Of a stretch of 64,000 nucleotides of DNA, positions 18,147 through 26,126 are shown in pieces. Origin of the DNA: Dyadobacter arcticus (GTDB lineage: Bacteria; Bacteroidota; Bacteroidia; Cytophagales; Spirosomataceae); contig NZ_JAASQJ010000003.1 of assembly GCF_011762185.1 (NCBI RefSeq), positions 992,001-1,056,000 on the forward strand, in the 5' to 3' direction. Position numbers and translations under genes: made by a program. Numbering within the stretch: the first letter of the stretch is position 1; every line of letters begins with the position of its first letter. A model generated the notes under the pieces. It was not told the DNA's origin. It saw nothing but the letters and a program-made list of their open reading frames with translations, and did no database searches.

Positions 18147-19826
18147 ATGAAACATCTGATACTCCTGGTGCTGATCAGCGCCACAATGCTTTCCTGCAAC
18201 ACCAAACCGAAATATGAAACCATCATCCGCAACGGAACGATCTACGATGGCAACGGTGAAAAGCCCTACACGGCCGATGTTGGGATCAATGCAGATACCA
18301 TAGCTTTTATAGGCGACTTGAAAGATGCGAATGCCGCCAATGAAACCGATGCAAAGGGGAAAGCAGTAGCTCCGGGATTTGTCAATATGCTAAGCTGGGC
18401 TGTCGAATCCCTGATACAGGATGGGCGCAGTCAAAGCGATATCCGCCAGGGTGTGACGCTGGAAGTAATGGGCGAAGGCACTAGTGCAGGACCGTTTAAT
18501 GCAAAGATGAAACGGGAGTGGCAGGCGGGGCAAGGGGACATTAAGTACAAAGTAGAATGGAATACGCTGGGGGAATATCTGACTTTCCTCGAAAAGAGAG
18601 GCGTCAGTTGTAATGTCGCCTCGTTCATCGGATCCGGGACTGTCCGAACCTATGTGGTGGGTGAAGATAACAGGAAGGCGACTCCGGCAGAACTGGATAG
18701 CATGCAATTACTGGTGAAACAGGCCATGGAAGAAGGCGCTCTGGGAGTCGGGTCTTCGCTCATTTACCCACCCGATTTTTTCGCAGATACGCATGAGTTG
18801 ATCACGCTGTGCAAAGAAGCCGCAAAGCACGGCGGCATGTACATTTCGCATATGAGAAGCGAGGGAAACAAGCTGGATGAAGCCGTTGAAGAATTGATTA
18901 CCATTTCCAAAGAGGCCAACATTCCGGCGGAGATATACCACATTAAAGCAGTGGGCAAAGGCAACTGGCATAAAATGGATGGCGTCATCAAACGCATAGA
19001 AAAAGCCAGGTCGGAAGGGTTGCGGATTACCGCAGACATGTACACTTACGAGGCTGGCGCGACGGGACTTACTGCCGCCTTTCCTCCTTCATTGCAAGAT
19101 GGAGGCTTCGGGAAATTATGGCAGCGTTTGCAGGATCCAGCCATCCGTTCGCAAATGAAGACGGTCATGAAATCCAACCCCAAAGAATGGGAAAACCTGT
19201 ATTATGGAGCCGGATCTCCTGAGAATGTGTTGCTGCTTGGCTTCAAACAGGATTCTCTCAAAAAGTTCACAGGCAAATCACTGGCGGCAGTGGCGAAAAT
19301 AAGGGGTACTTCTCCTGAGGAAACCGCTATGGACCTGATCGTCCAGGATAGCACGCGGATCGATGTCGCCTACTTTTTTATGACGGAAAGTAATCTGAAA
19401 AAGGAGATCGCATTGCCTTGGGTCAGTTTTGGCTCGGACGCGGGAAGTTATAGCCCGGAAGGCGTGTTTCTCAAATCGCAGCCACATCCGAGGTCTTATG
19501 GAAACTTCGCCCGGGTGATCGGACATTATGTTCGGGATGAAAAGATACTACCGCTGGAAAAAGCCATTTATAAATTGGCAAAGCTACCTGCCACCAATTT
19601 AAAACTCAAAAAGCGCGGCGAATTGAAAGTGGGTAACTACGCCGATGTAGTTATTTTCGATCCCGAAAAAGTACAGGATCACGCCACTTACGACAAGCCG
19701 CAGCAATTTGCTTCGGGGGTCTCCGATGTGTTTGTCAATGGCGTGCAGGTTTTAAAAAATGGGGAACATACCAATGCCAGGCCGGGCAGGTTTGTGAAAG
19801 GGCCAGGATTTGCGGGAAATCAATAA
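18147..19826 (+). CDS. D-aminoacylase-like amidohydrolase lipoprotein
   Basis: 559 residues with a lipoprotein signal (lipobox Cys17, TMLSC). The fold is the amidohydrolase/D-aminoacylase superfamily: IIRNGTIYDGNG at the start, EVMGEG, GALGVGSSLIYPP, GGMYISHMRSEG, AEIYHIKAVG, ITADMYTYEAG, FGSDAGSYSPEG and the final ADVVIFDPE barrel-closing strands. The usual metal-binding PGFIDxHxH is PGFVNMLSW here (residues 76-84), so the first two metal His are absent; other His and Asp ligands (SHMRSEG, YHIKA, GSDAG) remain. I recall related proteins with the same NMLSW pattern, so this is probably a subfamily trait. Predicted periplasmic or outer-membrane-anchored hydrolase of N-acyl-D-amino acids or a similar amide. 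Confidence 0.85.
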   Translation: MKHLILLVLISATMLSCNTKPKYETIIRNGTIYDGNGEKPYTADVGINADTIAFIGDLKDANAANETDAKGKAVAPGFVNMLSWAVESLIQDGRSQSDIRQGVTLEVMGEGTSAGPFNAKMKREWQAGQGDIKYKVEWNTLGEYLTFLEKRGVSCNVASFIGSGTVRTYVVGEDNRKATPAELDSMQLLVKQAMEEGALGVGSSLIYPPDFFADTHELITLCKEAAKHGGMYISHMRSEGNKLDEAVEELITISKEANIPAEIYHIKAVGKGNWHKMDGVIKRIEKARSEGLRITADMYTYEAGATGLTAAFPPSLQDGGFGKLWQRLQDPAIRSQMKTVMKSNPKEWENLYYGAGSPENVLLLGFKQDSLKKFTGKSLAAVAKIRGTSPEETAMDLIVQDSTRIDVAYFFMTESNLKKEIALPWVSFGSDAGSYSPEGVFLKSQPHPRSYGNFARVIGHYVRDEKILPLEKAIYKLAKLPATNLKLKKRGELKVGNYADVVIFDPEKVQDHATYDKPQQFASGVSDVFVNGVQVLKNGEHTNARPGRFVKGPGFAGNQ

Positions 19827-19827
19827 G

Positions 19828-20727
19828 CTAAAAGATTTGCCCGGCAATGCGAAAAGTATTGGAATGCGCTTCCAGAATTGTCTTAAGCTGGGGCGAGTAA
19901 CCGCCGCCCATGCTGCATTGCACCGGAATACAATGTTTCCATGCCATGCGGAATACGATTTCGTCGCGTAACCGGCAACCCTGCACCGTGCAGGACATAC
20001 GACCAATTTTGTCCGTCTGCAGAATGTCCACACCAGCCTGATAGAAAATAAAATCCGGCTGAACTTTCTCAATTAGCATAGGCAGCGTCCCTTCCAACCT
20101 GCCAAGATATGTTTTATCGTCTGTCCTGTCCTCAAGCGGAATATCCAGGTCACTTTTTTCCTTTCTGAAAGGGTAATTATTCTTGCCATGCATCGAAAAG
20201 GTAAATACCCGCTGCTGATTGGCGAAGATATTGGCCGTTCCGTTTCCCTGATGAACGTCCAGGTCAATGACCAGTATCTGCTTTGCCTTCTTATGATCAA
20301 GAAGGTATTGAGCAGCAACGGCCTGGTCATTGATCATACAAAATCCCTCGCCGAAATCGCGCCCGGCATGGTGCGTACCACCGGCAATGTTGAAGGCGAT
20401 TCCAGTGTCGAAGGCACTGAGCGCACCTTTTAATGTTCCGTTCGTGATCCGCAGTTCCCGCTCGGCGAGCAGCGGTGTCTGCTCAAAACCAATCCTCCTC
20501 ATTTCCTGCTTACTGAGCTTTCCCTGCACAAAGCAGTCCGCATATGCCCGGTCGTGCACCGCATAAACCGCCTGCATATCAACAGGTTCCGGGTCAAAGA
20601 AATCGGATTCTTCCGCAATACCTTCCCGCAATAGCTGTAAAGGCAGCAACTCGTATTTGTCCATCGGAAAGCGATGGCCTTCCGGAACGGGATATTTATA
20701 AATGGAATTGAATGCGATTGGAAACAT
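19828..20727 (-). CDS. Histone deacetylase family (AcuC/HDAC-like) deacetylase
   Basis: 299 residues from ATG 20727, whose MFPIAFNSIYKYPVPEGHRF opening is typical; longer forms from upstream codons would overlap the VOC gene by about 130 bases. Zn-enzyme landmarks: AGGTHHAG (catalytic His pair), DLDVHQGNGT (Asp and His ligands), YQAGVDILQTD (third ligand) and SMGGGYSP with the catalytic Tyr. Bacterial members deacetylate acetylated amines such as polyamines or acetyl-lysine proteins. Convergent with the amidohydrolase gene (1 base apart) and 4 bases after the VOC gene, with which it is probably co-transcribed. Confidence 0.92.
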   Translation of the reverse strand: MFPIAFNSIYKYPVPEGHRFPMDKYELLPLQLLREGIAEESDFFDPEPVDMQAVYAVHDRAYADCFVQGKLSKQEMRRIGFEQTPLLAERELRITNGTLKGALSAFDTGIAFNIAGGTHHAGRDFGEGFCMINDQAVAAQYLLDHKKAKQILVIDLDVHQGNGTANIFANQQRVFTFSMHGKNNYPFRKEKSDLDIPLEDRTDDKTYLGRLEGTLPMLIEKVQPDFIFYQAGVDILQTDKIGRMSCTVQGCRLRDEIVFRMAWKHCIPVQCSMGGGYSPQLKTILEAHSNTFRIAGQIF

Positions 20728-20731
20728 ATCG

Positions 20732-21136
20732 TTACGAATCCGACCTTTCTTGGGCCTCCGAAGTGATTGGTGTAAAAAAGTTAACCAAATTACCGTCCGG
20801 ATCCCTGAATGATAGCGAACGATTACCCCAAGGCATGGTTGTTGGCTTTTGAACGACGGCATCGCCGAGAAATTCGGCGAGTTTTAAATAGGTATCATCA
20901 ACATTATCAACCCGAAATTCGATGATAGCGGAACGGTTATTTGCCGCACTGGCCACTTTATCTCCTCCGAATAGCGCCAGTGTGCGAATGCTTCCAATCG
21001 CTAATGTTGCCAATGAGGTACGTAATTCGGCGAAATCATCTGTATACTTCGTGACCGGCATACCGGAGATTTTTTCATAAAACGGCACGAGTCGGTTAAT
21101 GTCAGCGGTAATGATCCGCACGGATGAAAAATTCAT
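20732..21136 (-). CDS. VOC-family protein
   Basis: 134 residues forming one VOC module: SSVRIITADINRLVPFYEKI at the start, AIIEFRVDNVDDTYLKLAEF in the middle and LSFRDPDGNLVNFFTPI at the end. This closing RDPDGNLVNFF is typical of glyoxalase/bleomycin-resistance proteins. Substrate unknown. The start ATG is 5' of the HDAC-family gene by 4 bases from this stop, so the two share a transcript. Confidence 0.85.
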   Translation of the reverse strand: MNFSSVRIITADINRLVPFYEKISGMPVTKYTDDFAELRTSLATLAIGSIRTLALFGGDKVASAANNRSAIIEFRVDNVDDTYLKLAEFLGDAVVQKPTTMPWGNRSLSFRDPDGNLVNFFTPITSEAQERSDS

Positions 21137-21449
21137 AATGGTATTTAGTTTGTTGGTAGGACAAAGTAAAACATCGCCTGTGACAACCCCATGTCAACAG
21201 CGTTTCATATCACTTATGTCCAGGTCAAAAACCGTACGATTCGGCGATCGTTCGTCCGCTTCCGAACACTATAAGGTTTGATCAAAAATTTTAAAGTTTT
21301 ATGAAAAATATTTCTAACTATTTAAAAATAAGATAGTTATATCCAAGGTTATTATCGAAATGGCGTGTGATCCTTGATATGGCACAGCCTTTTTTAATAT
21401 ATAGTCAACCATGAAAATTAAAATAATCAATCTTTAAAATTAAATAGCC
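21137..21449. other. Intergenic region, divergent control region
   Basis: 313 bases between the divergent VOC gene and the small secreted protein gene. It holds an inverted repeat TAACTAT (21315-21321) / ATAGTTA (21333-21339), AT-rich sequence, and a very short frame MKIKIINL at 21411-21437 whose start region looks like a copy of the true gene start (ATGAAAATTA against ATGAAAATCA). No gene is supported. Confidence 0.5.
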
Positions 21450-21827
21450 ATGAAAATCACAATTAAAACTTTCGCATTTGCATTCGCATTTATCGCTTCA
21501 ACCTTCGCTGCCAACGCCGAAGACAAAGAAACCAAAGCATCCAAATTTGGAACCGGTATCTATCCAACCAAAAACGGAAAAATCAACGTCCTGGTGAACA
21601 AAGCTGACGCTGAAAGCAACACCGTTCTTTTATTGAGAAATGAAAACGGAGACGTTGTATATCGTGAAACGGTCGGCAAAGACAACCAAAAATTCGGTCG
21701 TTCTTTGAACATGGACCAAATGGAAGCCGGCCAGTACAAATTGGATGTGATCAGCGGAGACGAAGTCCAAACCAAATCTTTCCAGGTTTCGGAACAACAA
21801 ACTGAAAGAATTCTGACTGTTAAATAG
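21450..21827 (+). CDS. Small secreted beta-rich protein, paralogue of 40039-40419
   Basis: 125 residues with a signal peptide cleaved after ANA (about residue 23), leaving EDKETKASKFGTGIYPTKNG. Short beta-strand pattern (KINVLVNK, NTVLLLRNENGDVVYRETV, GQYKLDVISGDEVQTKSFQV) resembles the small immunoglobulin-like secreted proteins (DUF3244-type) of Bacteroidota. A second copy lies at 40039-40419 with the same DKETKxAKxF...P(S/T)K(N/D)GK core. Followed by a strong terminator, so it is monocistronic. Function unknown; likely periplasmic or surface exposed. Confidence 0.75.
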   Translation: MKITIKTFAFAFAFIASTFAANAEDKETKASKFGTGIYPTKNGKINVLVNKADAESNTVLLLRNENGDVVYRETVGKDNQKFGRSLNMDQMEAGQYKLDVISGDEVQTKSFQVSEQQTERILTVK

Positions 21828-21850
21828 TCACGCTTTAAAGGTTCAAGTAA

Positions 21851-21882
21851 AAAGCTTCCGGGTTACCCCGGAGGCTTTTTTT
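21851..21882 (+). terminator. Intrinsic terminator
   Basis: AAAGCTTCCGGG and CCCGGAGGCTTT pair (one G-T), loop TTAC, followed by a run of T. It closes the small secreted protein gene 23 bases after its stop. Confidence 0.9.
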
Positions 21883-21996
21883 GTGGTCGATGTTGCCAAA
21901 ATCGTTATAACTAACTATTTATCAGGCAGCTTAACATCGCGTACTTTGAACACCTAAGCGAAGGACGCAGGGCTTTTAAATCTTAACCAGAATATC

Positions 21997-22269
21997 ATGA
22001 AATTTCGAAACCTGAATCTGATCGCGTATGTGATTCTATTATGCGCTTTTTGCCTGACCAATAGTTGTCAAGAAAAGGAAAAGGATTTTGATTGCGAGGT
22101 TCAGGAGAAAGAAATCGAAACGGCCACCAAAAATTTCTTTGCCAATCAAAATCCTTCGAATTGTCAGAAGGTGTTAGAGGCTTATGATCTGTACCTATCG
22201 AAGGACTGTGCGGATAAAAAATCCTATGAAAACTCGAGGGATTCTTTCAAACAAAATTTCTGCAAGTGA
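21997..22269 (+). CDS. Small cysteine-containing lipoprotein
   Basis: 90 residues with a lipoprotein signal (lipobox CLTNSC, lipidated Cys24). The mature part has four further Cys (33, 56, 71, 89), enough for two disulfides, and is highly charged and helical (EKDFDCEVQEKEIETATKNF). No family is recognised. It stands between a terminator and a convergent YdeI-like gene. Likely an envelope protein; function unknown. Confidence 0.7.
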   Translation: MKFRNLNLIAYVILLCAFCLTNSCQEKEKDFDCEVQEKEIETATKNFFANQNPSNCQKVLEAYDLYLSKDCADKKSYENSRDSFKQNFCK

Positions 22270-22321
22270 AATGGCGGGGATAAAAACTTATCCATACTTG
22301 AAATCTGTTTTTTCATAAGGG

Positions 22322-22927
22322 TCAATCATCGGCGGGCTTTTTGGTCCATTGAATGATTTTGGGTTTCACGTTTTGGTCGGCACATTCCACAATTTCCATA
22401 ATGCGTTTTTGTCGCGTCTCGGGCCGTTTGGCCTGAACAAGCCATTGCAAAAGATTTCGTTTGTCGGTCTTGCTTAAACTTAAAAAGTAGTTTTTTGCAT
22501 TAGTTTTTTTTCCAAGCTCCTCCTCCATATCCGCAGGAATTATGAGCGCTTCGGCATCATCCAGGATCGACCATGAGCCATTTTGTTTGGCGGTTTCAAT
22601 GCTATCAAAACCGGCTTTTGTCATCAATCCTTCGTCAATGAGGCGCTGGACTTTCTCTTTGTTGATTCGTGACCAGACGCTATTTGCTTTTCGTCTGGTA
22701 AAAAACTGCATGTACCGTTCTTCATCCAAAGGCTTCGCCAAACTATCTATCCATCCGAAACAAAGCGCTTGGTCGACAGCTTCGCTCCATGTCAGCCTCT
22801 CATTGTTTGGCTTTTTCTTATAGTAAATCAGCCAGACCGATTTTTCCTTATCATGATGTTTCTGCAACCAATCTCTCCATTGTTGATGGTTCACCGGACA
22901 AAAAGTATATAGCTCTTTTTCAGTCAT
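22322..22927 (-). CDS. YdeI/OmdA family protein
   Basis: 201 residues. YKKKPNNERLTWSEAVDQAL, CFGWIDS, RRKANSVWSRINKEKVQRL and the C-terminal ALIIPADMEEELG and RNLLQWLVQAKRPETRQKR segments match the YdeI / OmpD-associated (OmdA) family, implicated in resistance to cationic peptides and polymyxin-type stress in enterobacteria, otherwise uncharacterised. Cytosolic. A candidate promoter TACTTTTG lies 20 bases upstream of the ATG. Confidence 0.88.
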   Translation of the reverse strand: MTEKELYTFCPVNHQQWRDWLQKHHDKEKSVWLIYYKKKPNNERLTWSEAVDQALCFGWIDSLAKPLDEERYMQFFTRRKANSVWSRINKEKVQRLIDEGLMTKAGFDSIETAKQNGSWSILDDAEALIIPADMEEELGKKTNAKNYFLSLSKTDKRNLLQWLVQAKRPETRQKRIMEIVECADQNVKPKIIQWTKKPADD

Positions 22928-22947
22928 GATCTTCTGCTGGCTTTCAC

Positions 22948-22955
22948 CAAAAGTA
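22948..22955 (-). promoter_or_regulatory. Candidate -7 promoter element (TACTTTTG)
   Basis: On the minus strand TACTTTTG matches TAnnTTTG and lies about 20 bases before the YdeI-like start, implying a very short leader. No clear TTG at -33. Confidence 0.4.
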
Positions 22956-23370
22956 GCAACTATTTTTATAGCGAAAAATCATGAAGAATCGGCGACTGCC
23001 TGCGAAAATTCCAACCCGGGAAATCCGAACAGTAGCGATCCTGCGAACTGATCATTAACTTTATTTCTTACTCAACCGCCTAACCTGCCATGATTCGGGT
23101 GACCAAAGATTTGCCGTAAAAGCCCCCGTTGTCTTACACCGGGTCAAAAACTAGCTTTTATCAGCCACAAGCATTCCCACAGCATCTGCAATCTTAAGTT
23201 CCGAGAAAGACAATGGGGAAAATGGCAAGAAGCAGGCCTGAGAAGAAAGATTCATAAAACCGTTTTGCGGAACAGCGATAAAAGTAGATGTGTTTTAATA
23301 TATTTATAAATCCACATAAAAGATTTCTGCAAGATCTTAAGTCTTCCAAATAATCAACCAAAAAATTACA
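22956..23370. other. Intergenic region without a recognised gene
   Basis: About 415 bases between divergent genes. The plus strand contains a start-like MIRVTKDLP frame at 23091 that stops after 9 codons and then continues open (KPPLSYTGSK...), possibly a relic but matching nothing I recognise. The last 60 bases before 23371 are AT-rich and probably hold the promoter of the aminopeptidase gene. Confidence 0.4.
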
Positions 23371-24966
23371 ATGAAATTTTTCGCAAGGCTCCTCTGCACA
23401 TTATTAATTATCAGCCTGTTTTCGGGCCAGGTTTTTTCCCAATCTGATCTTCCGAAGGACTATCTAACAAAGGAATTTCGAGCAGGGCGGCGGGAGGCTT
23501 TGAGAAAATTAATGCCCGATAGTTCTGCTACCGTGCTTTTTGCATATCCGTTGGAGGTTTTCTCCAAAGACATAAACTATGCTTACCACCCGAATCCCGA
23601 TCTGCTTTACTTTTCCGGATACAAAGAGACCAGCGGTGTTTTGGTGATATTTAAAAATATGCAGCACGACGCCGACGGCGATTTCAATGAGCTCTTTTTT
23701 GTACAGTCGAGAAACCCGGCGCAGGAACAATGGACAGGAAGGCGTCTCGGTATTGAAGGGGTAAAAACGCAATTGGGCTTCAAAAGGGTTTACAATAGCG
23801 ATGAATTTGCCAAGTTTCCGGTTGACCTTAAAAAATTCAAGCTTTTTCACGACGTCATTCCTCGTAACACAGGTAATATGAACGATTTATACCGGGCATT
23901 TACCGAAAAATCCGGCGTAACGCCCGTAGACGAAGGGTTACTGAAAGACCTGGTATTTACCAACGCAATGGCCACCCCTCAGAACGTCGCCGCTGCTGCT
24001 AAGCGATTCATAGAACCAAAACTTACGTTGGAAGCATACAAAAACAACTCACTGATCCAGAATCTGTACCGCCAACCCGATTCTTTGGGTCTGATGGCAT
24101 TCAGGGCTGGCTATCAGGCGCAATATGGCGGAATTGCCAGCTTTAATAGATTTACAAACGATTTACGGGGCATTAAGACATCAGAGGAACTTGAACTTTT
24201 GCGTAAGTCAATCAAGCTATCGAGCATTGCACACGCGGAGGTAATGCGGGCTATAAAACCCAATATGTCTGAATCGGAGCTGGAAGGTGTGTTTTTATAT
24301 GTTCATAAAAAATACGGGGCCGAGGATGAAGGTTACCCGCCGATTGTGGGCGCAGGTGCAAATGGCTGTATTCTGCATTACATCGAAAATGAGGTGACGA
24401 CGGTCAACAATCAGCTGGTATTAATGGATGTAGGCGCAGAATATCACGGTTATTCCGCTGACGTTACCCGTACCATACCTGCTAACGGAAAATTTACAGA
24501 TGAGCAAAAGGCGATTTATCAGCTCGTGTTTGACGCCCAGGAAGAAGTTTTCAAGCTTTGTAAAGCTGGGGTGCCATTTGCCGATTTGAACAAAAAAGCC
24601 CAATCGGTATTGGCTGCCGGACTGATCAAACTCGGGATTATCAAAACGGCAGACGAGGTGAATACCTACTATCCCCATGGCTGCTCACATCATTTGGGTC
24701 TGGATGTGCATGATAAAGGTTCCTATAAAACATTGATGGAAAATATGGTAATCACTGTCGAACCAGGTCTATACATTCCCGAAGGCAGTCCTTGCGATAA
24801 AAAATGGTGGAATATCGCTGTCAGGATTGAGGACGACGTCGTGATCGGAAAAGACAAAGGCACAATCCTGTCCCTGGACGCTCCCCGGAAGTGGGACGAA
24901 GTTGAGAAAATGACCCGTGAAAAAAGCTTTTTGGATGCGGTGAATTTGCCGCTGCTGGATAAGTAA
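23371..24966 (+). CDS. pepP: Secreted Xaa-Pro aminopeptidase (M24B family)
   Basis: 531 residues with a signal peptide (cleavage near VFSQS, residue 24). The aminopeptidase P N-terminal domain (about 30-200; YAYHPNPDLLYFSGYKETSG) precedes the pita-bread catalytic domain. Metal ligands are seen in MDVGAEYHGYSADVTRTIPA (two Asp), HGCSHHLGLDVHD (His), ITVEPGLYIPEG (Glu) and VRIEDDVVI (Glu). It removes an N-terminal residue before proline; the exported form suggests peptide scavenging in the periplasm. 63 bases upstream of the toxin-antitoxin pair but unlikely to be functionally linked. Confidence 0.95.
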   Translation: MKFFARLLCTLLIISLFSGQVFSQSDLPKDYLTKEFRAGRREALRKLMPDSSATVLFAYPLEVFSKDINYAYHPNPDLLYFSGYKETSGVLVIFKNMQHDADGDFNELFFVQSRNPAQEQWTGRRLGIEGVKTQLGFKRVYNSDEFAKFPVDLKKFKLFHDVIPRNTGNMNDLYRAFTEKSGVTPVDEGLLKDLVFTNAMATPQNVAAAAKRFIEPKLTLEAYKNNSLIQNLYRQPDSLGLMAFRAGYQAQYGGIASFNRFTNDLRGIKTSEELELLRKSIKLSSIAHAEVMRAIKPNMSESELEGVFLYVHKKYGAEDEGYPPIVGAGANGCILHYIENEVTTVNNQLVLMDVGAEYHGYSADVTRTIPANGKFTDEQKAIYQLVFDAQEEVFKLCKAGVPFADLNKKAQSVLAAGLIKLGIIKTADEVNTYYPHGCSHHLGLDVHDKGSYKTLMENMVITVEPGLYIPEGSPCDKKWWNIAVRIEDDVVIGKDKGTILSLDAPRKWDEVEKMTREKSFLDAVNLPLLDK

Positions 24967-25006
24967 TAAAATTTGTTGGAAATTTCTGTTTCGTTTATTT
25001 CGTTTG

Positions 25007-25014
25007 TACATTTG
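25007..25014 (+). promoter_or_regulatory. Candidate -7 promoter element (TACATTTG)
   Basis: TACATTTG matches TAnnTTTG. It lies 16 bases before the ATG at 25030 and inside the longer TTG-initiated reading frame, so it supports 25030 as the antitoxin start with a very short leader. No good -33 TTG. Confidence 0.45.
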
Positions 25015-25029
25015 GGAAACTTACTCAAG

Positions 25030-25479
25030 ATGGAAACGGTATTAGAAAGGCCAACAAAACGGGAACAAAAAATGGCAAGCGAAACGGTTGCAAACTTTAC
25101 TTCGGCCATATCCAGGCGAAAGTCGGATAATGTCAATATTAGAATTCATGAGAGCGAAGAGTCGTTTATAATTCCCAGAAAAGCCCTTGAATTTCTTTCT
25201 TATATCTTGTCAATCATGGCCGAGGGAAAGGCCATTTCACTGATACCGTCTGAGTCTGAGTTGAGTACACAGCAGGCAGCCGACATGCTCAATGTATCCA
25301 GGCCGCATATCGTGAAGTTGCTCGAACAGGGAGTCATCCCTTTTAAAAAAGCGGGCAGTCATCGAAGGATTTTACTCGAAGACTTGATGAAATATGCCGG
25401 GTTGCAAAAAGAGACAAGAAAGAAAAATCTAAAATTCCTTTCAGAGCAGGCCCAGGAATTAAATCTTGGTTACGAATGA
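25030..25479 (+). CDS. Antitoxin with excisionase-like HTH, partner of PIN toxin
   Basis: 149 residues from ATG 25030 (METVLERPTKREQKMASETV). The C-terminal half is a MerR/excisionase-type DNA-binding domain: LSTQQAADMLNVSRPHIVKL then GVIPFKKAGSHRRILLEDLM. The N-terminal half (RIHESEESFIIPRKALEFLS) likely touches the toxin. The last four bases overlap the PIN toxin start (ATGA), the hallmark of a coupled toxin-antitoxin operon. Expected role: autorepressor and neutraliser. A longer TTG-initiated form from 24973 would run through the candidate promoter and is rejected. Confidence 0.85.
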   Translation: METVLERPTKREQKMASETVANFTSAISRRKSDNVNIRIHESEESFIIPRKALEFLSYILSIMAEGKAISLIPSESELSTQQAADMLNVSRPHIVKLLEQGVIPFKKAGSHRRILLEDLMKYAGLQKETRKKNLKFLSEQAQELNLGYE

Positions 25480-26054
25480 TTCATTCCGCAAGGTTTGTAG
25501 CAATCCTTGACGCATGCATTCTGTATCCGGCACCAGTACGTGATTTGCTTATGCACCTTGCCGATGTGGGTTTATACACGCCTAAATGGACTGACAAAAT
25601 CCATGAAGAATGGACGCGTAATTTGTTGCAGAACCGACCTGACATTGCATCGAAACAGTTGCAAAGAACCATTGCGGCGATGCAAAATACCTTTCCCGAT
25701 GCAAATGTGTCCAATTACGAATCGCTCATCGAATCATTTAAGCTGCCTGATCCGAACGACGCTCACGTACTTGCCGCAGCGATTCGCTGTAAAGCAGACG
25801 TGATTGTGACTGCCAACATGAAGGACTTTCCAAATAAATATCTACAACAGTTTGATATCGAGGCTCAACATCCAGATTTCTTTATATCGAATCTGATTGA
25901 ACTAAATCCGGAATGTGCATTGACTGCCTTCAACAATCAAATAGGAAATTTGCGAAATCCACCCATGACCGCACACACGGTGCTTGATAAGTTAAGGAAG
26001 GCAGGACTACAAAATACTTCTGAAAGTCTGGATCAATTGTGGTATTGCGAATAA
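25476..26054 (+). CDS. PIN-domain ribonuclease toxin
   Basis: 192 residues. PIN nuclease acidic residues: Asp12 in FVAILDACILYP, Glu in KIHEEWTRNL (about 45), and Asp in LPDPNDAHVLAAAI with VIVTANMKDFP after it. The C-terminal 60 residues (ALTAFNNQIGNLRNPPMTAH) extend beyond the core PIN fold. PIN toxins cut tRNA or rRNA. Translation is coupled to the antitoxin by the ATGA overlap. All the expected catalytic residues are present, so the pair looks functional. Confidence 0.88.
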   Translation: MIHSARFVAILDACILYPAPVRDLLMHLADVGLYTPKWTDKIHEEWTRNLLQNRPDIASKQLQRTIAAMQNTFPDANVSNYESLIESFKLPDPNDAHVLAAAIRCKADVIVTANMKDFPNKYLQQFDIEAQHPDFFISNLIELNPECALTAFNNQIGNLRNPPMTAHTVLDKLRKAGLQNTSESLDQLWYCE

Positions 26055-26126
26055 AGCACTACTTACAACCGTAACAGCGACTTCCACCAGAAATGCCCAA
26101 AGCTAGCAAATTAGTCCTCCTAATCA

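Noticed and set aside
20728..20862. 45-residue N-terminal extension of the HDAC-family protein
   Set aside because: It overlaps the VOC gene and adds no conserved residues; MFPIAFNSIYKYP at 20727 is the normal start.
23091..23220. Start-like MIRVTKDLP frame in the gap before pepP
   Set aside because: It has stop codons and matches no family I recognise, so I cannot call it a relic.
24973..25029. Extended TTG start for the antitoxin
   Set aside because: It would place the promoter element TACATTTG inside the coding region; the ATG at 25030 fits better.
26055..26126. Short hairpin ATTAG/CTAAT between the PIN toxin and TlpA-like genes
   Set aside because: Only five pairs and no T-run; too weak for a terminator.
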